Part shown: in pieces, positions 46,420 through 58,320 of the stretch
Numbering within the stretch: position 1 is the first letter of the stretch
Layout: the number at the start of each line of letters is the position of its first letter
NCBI GenBank assembly: GCA_963924555.1
Contig: OZ004584.1
Coordinates: forward strand, 5,703,001-5,767,000
DNA: 64,000 nt
Direction: 5' to 3'
From: Crambe crambe
Lineage: Eukaryota; Porifera; Demospongiae; Poecilosclerida; Crambeidae
Program-made: the position numbers and the translations under genes
Notes under the pieces: model-generated
Seen by the model: only the letters and a program-made list of their open reading frames with translations
Told to the model about the DNA's origin: nothing
The model's database searches: none

Positions 46420-47070
46420 TCACTGCACGTAGAGCTCAACTATTTCAAATGGTGTAGATCCTGATGCATCACCTCGACATACTCTCATCTCTACAGCATC
46501 AGTGGTGGGTAAGGGAAGTTGCTTGATAAACCATGGTAGATGTTTAAAGGAACAGCAAGCATTGGCGGGACCACATCCCTCTCCATCCCAGAGGGGATCA
46601 GCAGGTTGGAATGCTTCAGGTACATTGTTGTAATATGTACTGAGGGCAGTATCGTAAAAATAGTCATTGTCAATTAGTTTCAAGTTCATCATGATAGTGC
46701 ATGCTGATGTTGCATTAATGATTTTGGATAATTTTAGTCAAAGCTCATTGAGATCGCTTTGAAGCTGCTTTAATAATGTTGAAAAATTTGCTTTGCATGA
46801 AGTTAATCTCATAATTGGCAGAATTCTGTAGTGAAATAGCCAAGCTAGCAAATGCTGCACTACCTACTAAGATGAATCCAACTAGTGCAAATGTATAACA
46901 TACCCAACTATAAGTAGGTTTCTTCAACTCAGGCTTTACTTGCTGAGATTTTGCAGATGTGGCGACACTTTTAATCTGGTTTGAAGTTGGAAGAACTGCA
47001 TAGGAAGGATTTTCATCTAGCGATGTGATGCATTTTGCATCTACCAACTCATAAACATTTCTTCTTCCAT
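46420..47070 (-). pseudogene. Receptor copy with internal deletion and start frameshift
   Basis: The tail and membrane segment (to about 46745) are joined near 46675 directly to the last quarter of the ectodomain. Compared with copy B, about 1.1 kb of stalk and ectodomain is missing. One T is also missing in the start region (ATGGAAGAAGAAATG), so the conserved ATG is out of frame with the tail. Both ends are otherwise well preserved (YELV, NPSYAV; NDYFYDTALS, CCSF, ELYVQ). Confidence 0.83.
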
Positions 47071-47312
47071 GATTTATGCCAATAACACAGCTTGTTTGTG
47101 CCACTAAAGATAATTATTATCATTCATGGATTATAAACAAACAAGATTATCGATTATGCATTACTTTTTTGTCAAAATGACCCAAGCTATATACAACTTT
47201 ATGTAGCTATTTGTACAAGTGAGAACCCCCCATCACCAAATTCAAGAACCACAGCAATATTACAAAACTACTATTCCTACTTCACTCCTACATAGGCCTC
47301 CTAATTACAATG

Positions 47313-47674
47313 ACCACACCCATATCACCCAACTTATAATCCTATTAAGAAGTGTGTGGACTGGTTGTTAGAAATAATTTTTAAGATGATGCTCAGCATT
47401 ACTAACAGTGATAATTTTTTAAATGATTGTGTGCAAGATTACACTTATAATCCTGCTCATGAAAATGGCATCAACTAGCCTCATGGCTAGTTGATGCCAC
47501 TAGTTCATGGCTAGTTCATGGCTAGTTCATGGCCAGTTCATGGCCAGTTCATGGCTAGTTCATGGCGAGTTCATGGCCAGTTCATGGCCAGTTCATGGCT
47601 AGTTCATGGCCAGTTCATGGAAGGAGTGAAGTTGGGATAGCTAGTTTGCTTAAGTTGGGTGATATGGGTGTGGT
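47313..47674. mobile_element. TIR-bounded element with a minisatellite core
   Basis: Inverted ends of 24 bases, ACCACACCCATATCACCCAA at the left (47313) and its complement ending at 47674. No coding content. Target duplication not clear. Confidence 0.6.
47500..47620 (+). repeat. 11-bp minisatellite
   Basis: Eleven tandem copies of TAGTTCATGGC with C/T and G variants at one or two positions. A short inverted pair just before it (CTAGCCTCATGGCTAG) may have seeded it. Confidence 0.9.
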
Positions 47675-47965
47675 TAACAACATTGTTATTGTTATTGTGG
47701 TCTTATTATTATGAGAATTCTCATCAACAGAATTTTCGATAGAGCTAACTTTAGACCATCACTGTTGTAGATATTTTTCCAGTGTTTCAATTCAAGTTCT
47801 GTCAAGCCAATGGTGGCATCAATTTGTTAAACTGTTAAATATTACAAGTACATAATCCTAGCTGATTTGTTCAGCATCTTGAACTGATTTACATACAAGG
47901 TGATACAACACAAACTACGAACAATCTATCAAACTATGAACAATCTATATTAATTAAGACAACTT

Positions 47966-49365
47966 TTACTGCACATAGAGTTCCACTATTTCAATTGGAG
48001 TGGTTCCATCAGCTGTATACCTTGAGCATAACCGCATCTCTATATCATCAGTTGTGGGAGAGGGAAGATTCTTGGTAAACCATGGAGGGTTGTTAAAGGA
48101 ACAGCAAGTACTGGTGGGGCCACATCCCACTCCATCCCAGAGGGGATCAGAAGAGTAAAATCCATTTCCACTGTATGATCTGACCCCAGTATCACAAAAA
48201 TAGTCATTATCAACATAGCTAGGGACAATTGGTGGTGGAGATATGTTTGTGTTGCTGCAAGGACATTTCCATCGTTGGCTGTTCAATGCTTCATCACGTG
48301 TTCCTGAAAGCTCCAAATATGCTTGCGGGGATTTTGTCCATGAGTCAGACTCACTCCATAGACATATGGTTGGTCTATGGTGTAAGTGTGATAGTAAAAA
48401 CCAGGGAGTTGATTAAGTTGATATCCGATAATTCTTCCATACACGTGACTGTACTCAACTCCGTGTACAGTGAAATTGTTACTAATGCACCCATCACTTA
48501 TTAAACGGCACACTCTTCTTGGTGGTGAACTCCTTGAGAATAAGGTCAGCCCACTGAGACACTGGTGGCTGGTGTTCCTCATGTCTATGTAGGCCACCCT
48601 CATCCATCCTCTTGTAAGATTCACAGAAGTTACATTCGTATTACAGTACACTCTGACAGGAGATCCTTGTGTACTAATCCAGTAGTAACCAGAAGGGTTC
48701 CATGGAGGTAGTGCTTTGCAGGACCTAGCAGAGTTGTCTTCAGTGAGGCCAAGATTAGAAGATATTAGTCCATTACAATTATCTGCATACTGCCCATTGA
48801 AGTCACAGTACCAACGCACAGCAGAACCATTGGAGGACCTGATCCAGTAGTGACCTGATGGGGAGGAGAGATTCAACAGCAAGACATGGCAACACGAAGC
48901 AACAGGATTACTAGGATTCTGCCCAATCATATGTAGTGTGATTATCTTGGAATCCAACAACCTTGAGCTATTAGTTTGAAGTTCAAGGTTATGGTCCACC
49001 AAGTTTTGAAGCTGAAATGATGATCTTGAATGATTTGCTTGAAGCTCATCATGATCGTTTTGTAGCTGTGCTAAACTTCTTTTGAGGTTGGATATGCTAA
49101 TTTCATAACTGGCGGAATTCCTTAGTGAAATAGCCAAGCTAGCAAATGCTGCACTACCTACTAAGATGATTCCAACTAGTGCAAATGTATAACATACCCA
49201 ACTATAAGTAGGTTTCTTCAACTCAGACTTTACTTTCTGAGATTTTGCAGATGTGGAGACACTTCTAATCTGGTTTGAAGTTGAAGGAACTTCGTAGGAA
49301 GGGTTTTTATCCAACGATGTAATGCATTTAGCATCTACCAACTCATAAGTGTTTTCTTCTTCCAT
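47966..49365 (-). pseudogene. Receptor copy with one frameshift (possibly still expressed)
   Basis: From MEEENTYELV (49365) the frame is open for 360 residues: tail with YELV and NPSYEV, membrane segment at about 54-77, short stalk, both VRxYC strings, GWMRVAYIDM and GVSLTHG. After HIWSF it runs out of frame and stops at 48283. The remaining 90-odd residues, to ELYVQ and a TAA stop at 47966, are intact in the next frame. The break near 48300-48306 is a net loss of one base (TGCAAAAG changed to TGAAAGC). A sequence error would make this a fourth intact gene. As written the product lacks the last quarter of the ectodomain. Confidence 0.75.
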
Positions 49366-49851
49366 GGCTTTAGTAAACAGTTACATTAGCAAGCTTAACG
49401 AATCCACTCTGGTTGTGTCTTTTTTATGTCGGATAACTTAATACAAATGCAGTATACACTGTAAACTGTTATTTTTAAAAACCCATTCGTTTGTTTTTAT
49501 ACATTAACAGTAACAATTTTACGGTGTATGTATACCATAGCCTGCATACTTGGCATGTACGTACTATAGGAACATATAGCTAGTACTTTCCTATGAGAAA
49601 AAAAAAACATTTCCGTGAAATAAATAATAAAAAAAATGTAGGGATAACCATTGCTCAAAAAAGTAAGGAAACATGAAGGATGTAAATGGGATCAATCTTT
49701 GTTCTGTATAAAAATAATGAATTTAGCTAGGGATGACCATTGCTAAGAAAATAAGGGTAGGGATGAAGTACTCTCTAATATAATGGAGGTTGTGCATTCA
49801 GTTGTGAAGGGGTAAATTTGATTACTTGCTAGTACTCAATTTATGAATTAT

Positions 49852-52384
49852 CAGAGAGTGCGGTAGCACTCTCTATGTAGGGATGACTCGGACGGCCGTG
49901 CGCGCCGCCTATAGACTAATACTAAAGTGAAATTCTAGTTCTCCCACTTAGACCTAACAAAAGCTACTGTGAATGATTATCCAGCCTACTAGAGCCTACT
50001 ACAATGTGCAGACCAAGTTTCAGGACCAGGGAGCTTACCGTTTCAGAAATACGGCAAGCAGGTAAATCGCTATATCAGAGAGTGCGGTAGCACTCTCTAT
50101 GTAGGGATGACTCGGACGGCCGCGCGCGCCGCCTATAGACTAACAAGTAAGGGAAAAAGCATTTCGTGAAATGAAAAAAAGATGTAGGGATGACCACTGC
50201 TCAAAAAAGTAAGGAAACAAGAAGGATGGAAATGGGATCAATCTTTGTTCTGTATATCCAGCCAACGATCCCTACATATACGTACATTACTACACTATAA
50301 TCTGAAGTTACCCGACATATATGTAGGGATTGTTGGCTGGATATACAGAACAAAGATTGATCCCATTTCCATCCTTCTTGTTTCCTTACTTTTTTGAGCA
50401 GTGGTCATCCCTACATCTTTTTTTCATTTCACGAAATGCTTTTTCCCTTACTTGTTCCTGGTCTTTTTTCCTCTCTTTTATGGTTTTAGCTATGATTAGA
50501 GTTCATTCTTCTATGTGTATGCAGGGACAGATGAAAGAAGTTCTCCAATAGTTCTCCAATACCAGCCCAATCATTATCGAGTCAAGGTGTTGTGTTGTTG
50601 AGCCATACTTGGAGGTCGAAGATGCTGAAATAGAGTCTACCGCGGTGAATCTAAATCCCCGAATCGATACAGTAGCCTATCATCATCATTATCCAGAGCT
50701 AGAGCTAGCTAGCTAGCTAGAGACAGCTGAGTAATATTATGATTTCGAATAATTGGATATTCAAATACATGCGCATGCGTATTATAGAAAAGATGGCTTC
50801 CTAATTGAATTAGTCGAGTGCTGTGCTCCATAGTGTCTCCTTTTTCATCGACTCTTTCGAGGATCAACGAGTAGAAAAGATCGTAGTTGGTAGAATTTGG
50901 AGTGGATTTGTCCAGAAATCATGGCTGTAGCTTGAGTGGTTCGAGAGATATGGTTGTCTAAGAAGAAGAATAAGAATAATAATAATAGAGAAGAAGAAGA
51001 ATACCGTACTCGCGCGTTATTAGGCGTATGCGCTTATATCTCCACAGGAAGCAAACTACCGCTTAACAGCGAGTATGCGCCTAACAGCGAGATGGATAAT
51101 TTAATTTGGATGGGCATTAATTAGAGTACCGCGTGAAGAACCAGCAGTAAGTGGCAGTTCCGTGCAGAAACACACTTTTAAGTGAGGTAAGCTTAGCAAA
51201 GAGTTGCTAAACCAGTAAGAAAACAAAAAATAAGCAGAAATAGAGCTCATAAGTAAGGAGCGCTTAACAAAGAATAGTTAGTGCAGCAAGAAAACCAGCG
51301 CCTAACAATGAATGTGCGCTTATTAACGAGATGCGCCTAATAACGCGCGAGTACGGTATAGGCGGCGCGCGCGGCCGTCCGAGTCATCCCTACATAGAGA
51401 GTGCTACCGCACTCTCTGATACTAAAGTGAAATTCTAGTTCTCCCACTTAGACCTAACAAAAGCTACTGTGAATGATTATCCAGCCTACTAGAGCCTACT
51501 ACAATGTGCAGACCAAGTTTCAGGACCAGGGAGCTTACCGTTTCAGAAATACGGCAAGCAGGTAAATCGCTATATTCTTCTTCTTCTCTATTATTATTAT
51601 TTTTATTCTTAGACAACCATATCTCTCGAACCACTCAAGCTACAGCCATGATTTCTGGACAAATCCACTCCAAATTCTACTAACTACGATCTTTCCTACT
51701 CGTTGATCCTCGAAAGAGTCGATGAAAAAGGAGACACTATGGAGCACAGCACTCGACTAATTCAATTAGGAAGCCATCTTTTCTATAATACGCATGCGCA
51801 TGTATTTGAATATCCAATTATTCGAAATCATAATATTACTCAGCTGTCTCTAGCTGATGATAGACTACTGTATCGATTCGGGGATTTAGATTCACCGCGG
51901 TAGACTCTATTTCAGCATCTTCGACCTCCAAGTATGGCTCAACAACACAACACCTTGACTCGATAAATGATTGGGCTGGTATGCTATTGGAGAACTTCTT
52001 TCATCTGTCCCTGCATACACATAGAAGAATGAACTCTAATCATAGCTAAAACCATAAAAGAGAGGAAAAAAGACCAGGAACAAGTAAGGGAAAAAGCATT
52101 TCGTGAAATGAAAAAAAGATGTAGGGATGACCACTGCTCAAAAAAGTAAGGAAACAAGAAGGATGGAAATGGGATCAATCTTTATTCTGTATATCCAGCC
52201 AACAATCCCTACATATACGTCAGGTAACTTCAGATTATAGTGTAGTAATGTGTGTATATGTAGGGATTGTTGGCTGGATATACAGAACAAAGATTGATCC
52301 CATTTCCATCCTTCTTGTTTCCTTACTTTTTTGAGCAGTGGTCATCCCTACATCTTTTTTTCATTTCACAAAATGCTTTTTCCC
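49852..52384. mobile_element. 2.5-kb composite insertion with an identifiable empty site
   Basis: Flanked by TTAT on both sides (49848-49851 and 52385-52388). The uninterrupted sequence is at 38330-38333 in the paralogous flank of copy C. Inside: two partial hairpin-ended units (49852-50073 and 50075-50147), a foldback (50148-50450), an inverted middle part (50451 to about 50990), a nested TIR element (51004-51356), an inverted hairpin end (51360-51420), a further unit without hairpin (51421-51600), a middle part (51600-52084) and a second foldback (52085-52387). This is a rearranged, partly inverted double copy of the element at 23210. Confidence 0.75.
51004..51356. mobile_element. TA-flanked TIR element with subterminal repeats
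   Basis: Ends CCGTACTCGCGCGTTATTAG and its complement, flanked by TA (51002-51003 and 51357-51358). The interior repeats variants of GCGCYTAAYARCGAG on both strands, likely binding sites for a transposase supplied elsewhere. Confidence 0.7.
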
Positions 52385-52509
52385 TTATATACTTACAGCT
52401 GGTCACTAAGAACACAATAATAGACATAATATATAGCATAAAATTAAGCTAAGGTTGTTTCACACTCAAATTGTTTCTGTTCATTCCTCAATCTCAGATT
52501 ATAATTATC

Positions 52510-53690
52510 TCACTGTACATAGAGCTCAACCAATTCTATAGGTGTACTTCCACCTCTAGATCAACATAACCTCATCTCTATATCATCAGTGGTGGGGGAG
52601 GGAAGGTCCTTGACGAACCATGGTGGGTTTATTGAAGGAACAGCAGGTATTGTTGGAGCCACAACCAGCTCCATCCCAGAGGGGATCAGCAGGTTGGAGT
52701 GTTTGGGGTACATTTGACCAACCTATAGTACCAATGGCAGTATCACAGAAATAGTCATTATTGATATAGTCTGGAACAGTTGGTGGTGGAGATAGGTTGA
52801 TATTAATACAGGGACACTGGTGATCTTGGTTTTCTTGATATTGTTCATCAAGTGCTTCGGCAAAAGTCCAGATATGTTTGCGTGGATTTCTACCATGAGT
52901 CAGGCTCACTCCAGAGACATACCTCATGTCTATGTAGGCCACCCTCATCCATCCTCTTGTAAGATTCCTGGAAGTTACAGTACACTCTGATAGGAGATCC
53001 TTGTGTACGAATCCAGTAGTAACCAGAAGGGTTCCATGGAGGTAGTGCTTTGCAGGAACTAGCAGGGTCGTCTTCAGTGAGGCCAATGCTAGAAGGCATT
53101 AATCCATTACAATTATCTGCATACTGCCCATTGAAGTCACAGTACACATGCACAGCAGAGCCATTGGAGGACCTGATCCAGTAGTGTCCTGATGGGTAGG
53201 AGAGATTGAACAGCAGAACATGGCAATGTGAAGCAACAGGATTACTAGGATTCTGCCCAATCATATATAGTGTGTTTATCTTGGAATCCAATGACCTTGA
53301 GCTATTAGTTTGAAGTTCAAAGTTATGATCCACCAAGTTTTCAAGCTGAAATAATGATCTTGAATGATTTGCTTGAAGCTCATCATGATCATTTTGGAGC
53401 TGTGCTAAACTTCTTTTGAGGTTGGATACACTACTTGAGGAATTCCTTATTGAAATAGCCAAACTAGCAAATGCTGTACTACCTACTAAGATGATTCAAA
53501 CTAGTGCAAATGTATAACATACCCAACTATAAGTAGGTTTCTTCAACTCAGATTTTACTTGCTGAGATTTTGCAGTTTTGGAGACAATTTTAATCTTATT
53601 TGAAGTTGAAGGAACTTCGTAGGAAGGGTTTTTATCCAACAATGTAATGCATTTAGCATCTACCAACTCATAAGTGTTTTCTTCTTCCAT
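52510..53690 (-). pseudogene. Receptor copy with stop codon and deletions
   Basis: Starts MEEENTYELV with NPSYEV in the tail. A C-to-A change makes TGA inside the membrane segment (53496-53498). The same frame then continues through stalk and first ectodomain half, loses 11 bases near 52975 (YCNMNAT region), and has about 210 bases deleted that join DMR to YVSGVSLTHG near 52920. A T is inserted near 52627 before the end. Clearly dead. Confidence 0.87.
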
Positions 53691-53765
53691 GGCTTTAGTA
53701 AACAGTTACATTAGCAAGTTAAATGAATTCACTCTGGTTGTGTCTCTTTTATGTCGGATAACTTA

Positions 53766-55469
53766 ACAATAATATCAAAGGGTTGTATTCTCAAGATGTA
53801 AGTAAGCTTGAGCCAATTGTGCTAGCATGACAGCTGCATGGCTGTCGAAACATGTTGACATTAATTTTATTATGACTTTCAGGTTGGAGAAAAAGAAAAA
53901 AATTAATGTATAACAAGTGAACTACTGAAGAGCATTAATTTTTCTTTATTAAAATCTTGATTTCATGCACATTAATGCTACAATATAACAGCTGATTATA
54001 TTAGAATAATGACTTTTTATAAGAAGTATCCAAGGGAATAAAAATAGGGAATAAAAAAAAGTTCAGTATTTTAAGCATATTGGCTCAAGCCTAAGGGTGG
54101 TGTACTCAAGTACAACAAAGCTTGCAAGACCTGCTTTTGTAGTATATATTGAGAGATCTAACTGCCTCCCCTCATGAAAAACATACATATGCTACAAAAA
54201 TAAACACGTTAGCTACACAGACAATATTTTGATAGCAAATCCAAATAACCCTGCATGGATATAGCTAGCCATAGCATGTCATAATCACATACATACTCTC
54301 ACTGAAAGCTAAAGCTGTTTCTAATGTCTAATTGTTATGCATGCAGGGTTGTTTATTTTGAAAAAAAAAAGAGTTGACTATCAAAATATTATTTATTTTT
54401 GTAGCATATGTTTCAGGGCTGTATATATCTGGAAGTTCATGAGGGGAGGCAGTTAGCTATGCACAAACATGTTTGTAGACAATTTCGAGTGAATTACTAC
54501 TCTCAGCAGTATCTAACACATGTGACAGTCGACGGTAGAAATCAAACTTTATTCACGTTTTCTACTTTTGAAAAAAAAAGTTTGAAAGGCAGAAAATTTT
54601 ATTGTAAAGCATCAGTCACGACAAAAGTAAACTTCGACTAAAATGTGAATAAAGTTTGATTTCTACCCTCGACTGCCACACATGCATTTGTTTAGTGTAC
54701 AAAGTCATGGAAGAAGAATTGACAAACAATATCAAACAATCCATTTTTCATGAGCATTCTAGCATAGTGTTTTGATAGAAAACTTGGACAACAACTATAG
54801 CTAGCCATAGAGCATAAGTTATGATGATTGTCAGATAGCTTATAGCCTGCACACACATATAGCTATGCATGCCTTTTGTGTCCCCCACCTTTCATTCCTA
54901 GCTTACATGTATTATAATTGATACTGTAACTGTAGACTCATCTAAGTAACTGCTATCTACATATACCCACTTTGACAGTATTTCCCCCAGGAACTACTGA
55001 GAAGTAGCCCTTTAGTGCTATAATGCACCATATTTTATGGCCCTACTTTACTTTGAAAATTTTTTTTTGCGATCATATAAACTATATTATAATGTAAGCT
55101 AGGAAATGAAAGGTGTAGGGTGTCTACTGAGAAGTCAAGAGGCAGTGTAATTAACCTTCTTTAAATGGATGGAAAGTGCAGGTAGTCAAACTATTAGATT
55201 AGACATTAGAAACAGCTTTAGCTCACTATCATAATATCTTAGTGAGAGTTTGCTTATGTGCATGCATGTGATTGTGACATACTATGGCTAGTTATTGTTA
55301 TGCATGCATGCAGGGTTGTTATTTGAACATTGAAGATTACTAGCTATATTTTTGTAGCTAGAGCTCTCAATGCTACAAAAACAGCTGGGTCTTGCAAAGT
55401 TTGTTATATGTGAGTATAGCTACCACCCTTCGCTTATATCTTGAGAGTACAAGCCTTTAATATTATTGT
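53766..55469. mobile_element. Large imperfect foldback element
   Basis: The outer ends are complements (ACAATAATATCAAAGG... with ...CCTTTAATATTATTGT). Inner pairs include 54305-54330 with 55190-55215 (AGCTAAAGCTGTTTCTAATG) and 54230-54290 with 55255-55310. Within the left half is a smaller inverted pair (54158-54180 with 54437-54456). No coding region. Confidence 0.65.
54521..54680. mobile_element. Small MITE nested in the large foldback
   Basis: Inverted ends of about 36 bases (GTAGAAATCAAACTTTATTC core) around an 85-base centre. Confidence 0.75.
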
Positions 55470-57379
55470 CATCCACACATTAACTTGAAAAATCGGATTT
55501 CAACACTTCAAGCATTGACTCACTGATATCATTGGGCTGCTATAAAGTAAGTTTGACGACCATTTCCTAGTCTGATGATCGAGACAGAAGCTTATGTAGC
55601 CATTAGTTCTCCAAGCATGTGGACTCTGTAGTAGAAACATGCTAGCTAGCTCAACTGCTTCATAAATGATTGGAAATGAATGATACTTTTAAATACCTCC
55701 TGCTCATCAGTTATATTATCTGTTCAATATCTGATACTTGCTATATAATGCGCCGAGTCTGCATTCCACGCATGCGCTCAGTATTTCATTCATGACACCT
55801 GTGCATGGTTTAACGATTATTGTCAGAGCAAGATAATTCGACTTCTGGAACTTAACTCTTCATATTCTCTGACTTACAACAATCACCTAGCTACACATGC
55901 ACAACCAATAATAGTTTGCTGCGCTGAGGGTTAGCACTTTAGTGCCTTTCATTCAATATGCAGTCAGCAAACAGCAGTGCGATTACTGACATCATCACAC
56001 TGCAATGACAGCATTCATGCATGTAGCTTTGATCCTTGGTGTTATATTTATACTTTCAATATACTCAATTAGCTATTCATATTATTATTGGGGGGCAGTG
56101 CCCCTCCATCTTTAGTATTGGGGGGCAGTGGCCCCCCTGCCCCCTTATTCCTACTCCACTGTATAGTATGATCTCGTGCGGAATCGTGCACGTGTGCAAT
56201 GGTGGAGAATTTTAGCTAGCCTTCCTCATGCTATCATAGATAGAAAAATGGGATAGCTATAGCCCTGATTTTGTATATAGCTACAGAAGAGTAATTTAAC
56301 AAGTAGTTCTCATAAAATTAGCTTATGAAACAAATTTGTTTCATAAGCTAATTTTATGAGAACTAATTCTATTGAATTTTTATCATGTTAGCTGAGAATA
56401 ATAAGCAGAGTAAGAATAAGAATGTTATGCCAATTTTTTGCATCAGTTGATTGAAAAAGTTTCCACCATATCACCCTGTAGTCATCCCTAGCTCATTAGG
56501 TCCAGGTTATCTATGGTTCACAAATCTGAAGACTGCAGCTATAATCAAGCAAATCAAATTTATTGGAATGGGTTCAGAGGAGAGCTAGCAGGTTTATTTT
56601 GTATGGGAATGCTTCTGTTGACTGTAGTGTTATTGTGGATGAGTGGAAAGCAATGGTGGACTACGCTAAGCAATACCTGTGACCTTACCATAGTTAGGTA
56701 TAGAGTTTTCATCATGCAACAGGCCTAACTTACTTGTATGCTCTAGAAATAATAAAAGACTACATCCATTGTCCATGGTAGACAGCTACAACAAGCTAGC
56801 TGGCATAAATTTCATCCAGGGTATGCTTGCAGAGAAATGGGGACCCCTTTCACTATAGTAATTTGGGGGTTCTCTTAGGGATCCCTGATTTTGGGGGTCC
56901 CCATATCATTGTTACACCGGAACCCATACTTTTTCTGAAACTTTGCCTGGCCTGTGGAGCCTGATGGTTATTGATGTTTAGGTTTCACTACCCACTGGTG
57001 TGGGTTAACCAAGGAACACAGGTGAAATATATAGATATTATAGCTACAGATTTGTAAATTTCCATAAAAACGGCACTAACTGTCATTTGAAGTTAGTACT
57101 ACACTGCAGGCTATTCCGAACAGTCAAATATTTTCAAAACTCCTTGAACTTATGAGTGCACATGCTCAATTTACCCAAGGTCATCAAGGAAATAAACTAC
57201 AATGTTAGCAATACATATGAGGGTCATCACTAGTGTGGGGCTCGCTTCGCTCGCCCAAATTAGGAGCGGGTGTTTAGTTCTGATAGTGGCATTTATGATA
57301 TAAACTTCATCATGGCCCATCTTGACTCTATTACTGGGGAAATGGAAAGCATTGTGGTGAGCGAAGCTTTAGCCATTGG
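55470..57379. other. Intergenic, no gene seen
   Basis: Holds the perfect palindrome at 56304 and a dispersed repeat around 57150-57260 (GCTCAATTTACCCAAGGTCA), related to 58085-58130 and 61285-61390. The open frame at 56513-56728 has one hydrophobic stretch but no family resemblance and no supporting context. Confidence 0.5.
56304..56365. repeat. 62-bp perfect palindrome
   Basis: The arms 56304-56334 and 56335-56365 are exact complements with no spacer; the centre reads ACAAATTTGT. Confidence 0.95.
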
Positions 57380-58058
57380 CGTTACCTCTCGATGAAATAA
57401 GAAGACACTACGAGCGGAGTACTTGATCAACTAACTTAATTATTGGAAGCACATCTTTTCTATAATACGTATGCGCATGTATTTGATATCCAATTATTCG
57501 ATCTCTAGCCAGCTAGCTCTAGATAATGATCATAGACTACTGTATCAACTCAGGGATTTTAGATTCACCAATCCATCTACCACTAGACTCTATTTCAGCA
57601 TCTTCGACTCCAAGTATAGCTCAACAATAACACAATACCTTGACTCGTTGAATGATTGGGCTGCTATGCTATTGGAGAACTATTCTTCTTTCATCTGTCC
57701 CTGCATACACATAGAAGAATGAACTCTATAGCTACATAGCTAAAACCATTTTTTTTAAAAGACCAGGAACAAGTAAGGGAATGAAATGAAAAAAAAATGT
57801 AGGGATGACCACTGCTCAAAAAAGTAAGGAAACAAGAAGGATAAAAATAGGATTGGTTCTGTATATCCAGCCAACAATCCCTACATATACGTACATTACC
57901 ACACTATAATCTGAAGCTACCCGACGTATATGTAGGGATTGTTGGCTGGATATACAGAACAAAGATTGATCCCATTTCCATCCTTCTTGTTTCCTTACTT
58001 TTTTGAGCAGTGGTCATCCCTACATCTTTTTTCATTTCACGAAATGTTTTTTCCCTTA
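57380..58058 (+). mobile_element. Diverged copy of composite element (middle part plus foldback)
   Basis: 57380-57773 is a diverged middle part, and 57774-58058 is the foldback with TAAGGGA...TTCCCTTA ends. The left arm has lost some bases (around 57780), so it is older or more damaged than the copies at 26128 and 52085. Confidence 0.7.
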
Positions 58059-58173
58059 TATCATATATATATTGTCCTTTGTAGTTTATTTCCGTGATGA
58101 CCTTGGGTAAACTGAGCATGTACGTTCGCCCCATAATGCCTTGCATTTCCCTAGTAAATGAATTGTGTAGATT

Positions 58174-58320
58174 GTGATAGTACTTGAGAAAAGGGGTCTT
58201 ATAGAGCAAAAATTAAAAACGGAGTTAATGGTATCATTCTAAAGCTCTTAATCTAGAGATTTATTATGGTTTTAACACCATTTTTTTCCCTAAGTTATAC
58301 TTACATCTCATGTACATTGT
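58174..58320. mobile_element. Diverged, 3'-truncated relative of the intron MITE
   Basis: Matches 12018-12180 in order (GTGATAGTACTTGAGAAAAG, then GGTATCATTCTAAAGCTCTT) but lacks the right inverted end. A relative of the 124-base hairpin element begins at 58322. Confidence 0.6.

Noticed and set aside
6540..53690. Explaining the broken receptor copies as multi-exon genes
   Set aside because: Breaks are one- to eleven-base indels and a point stop at positions where paralogues are continuous, without splice signals.
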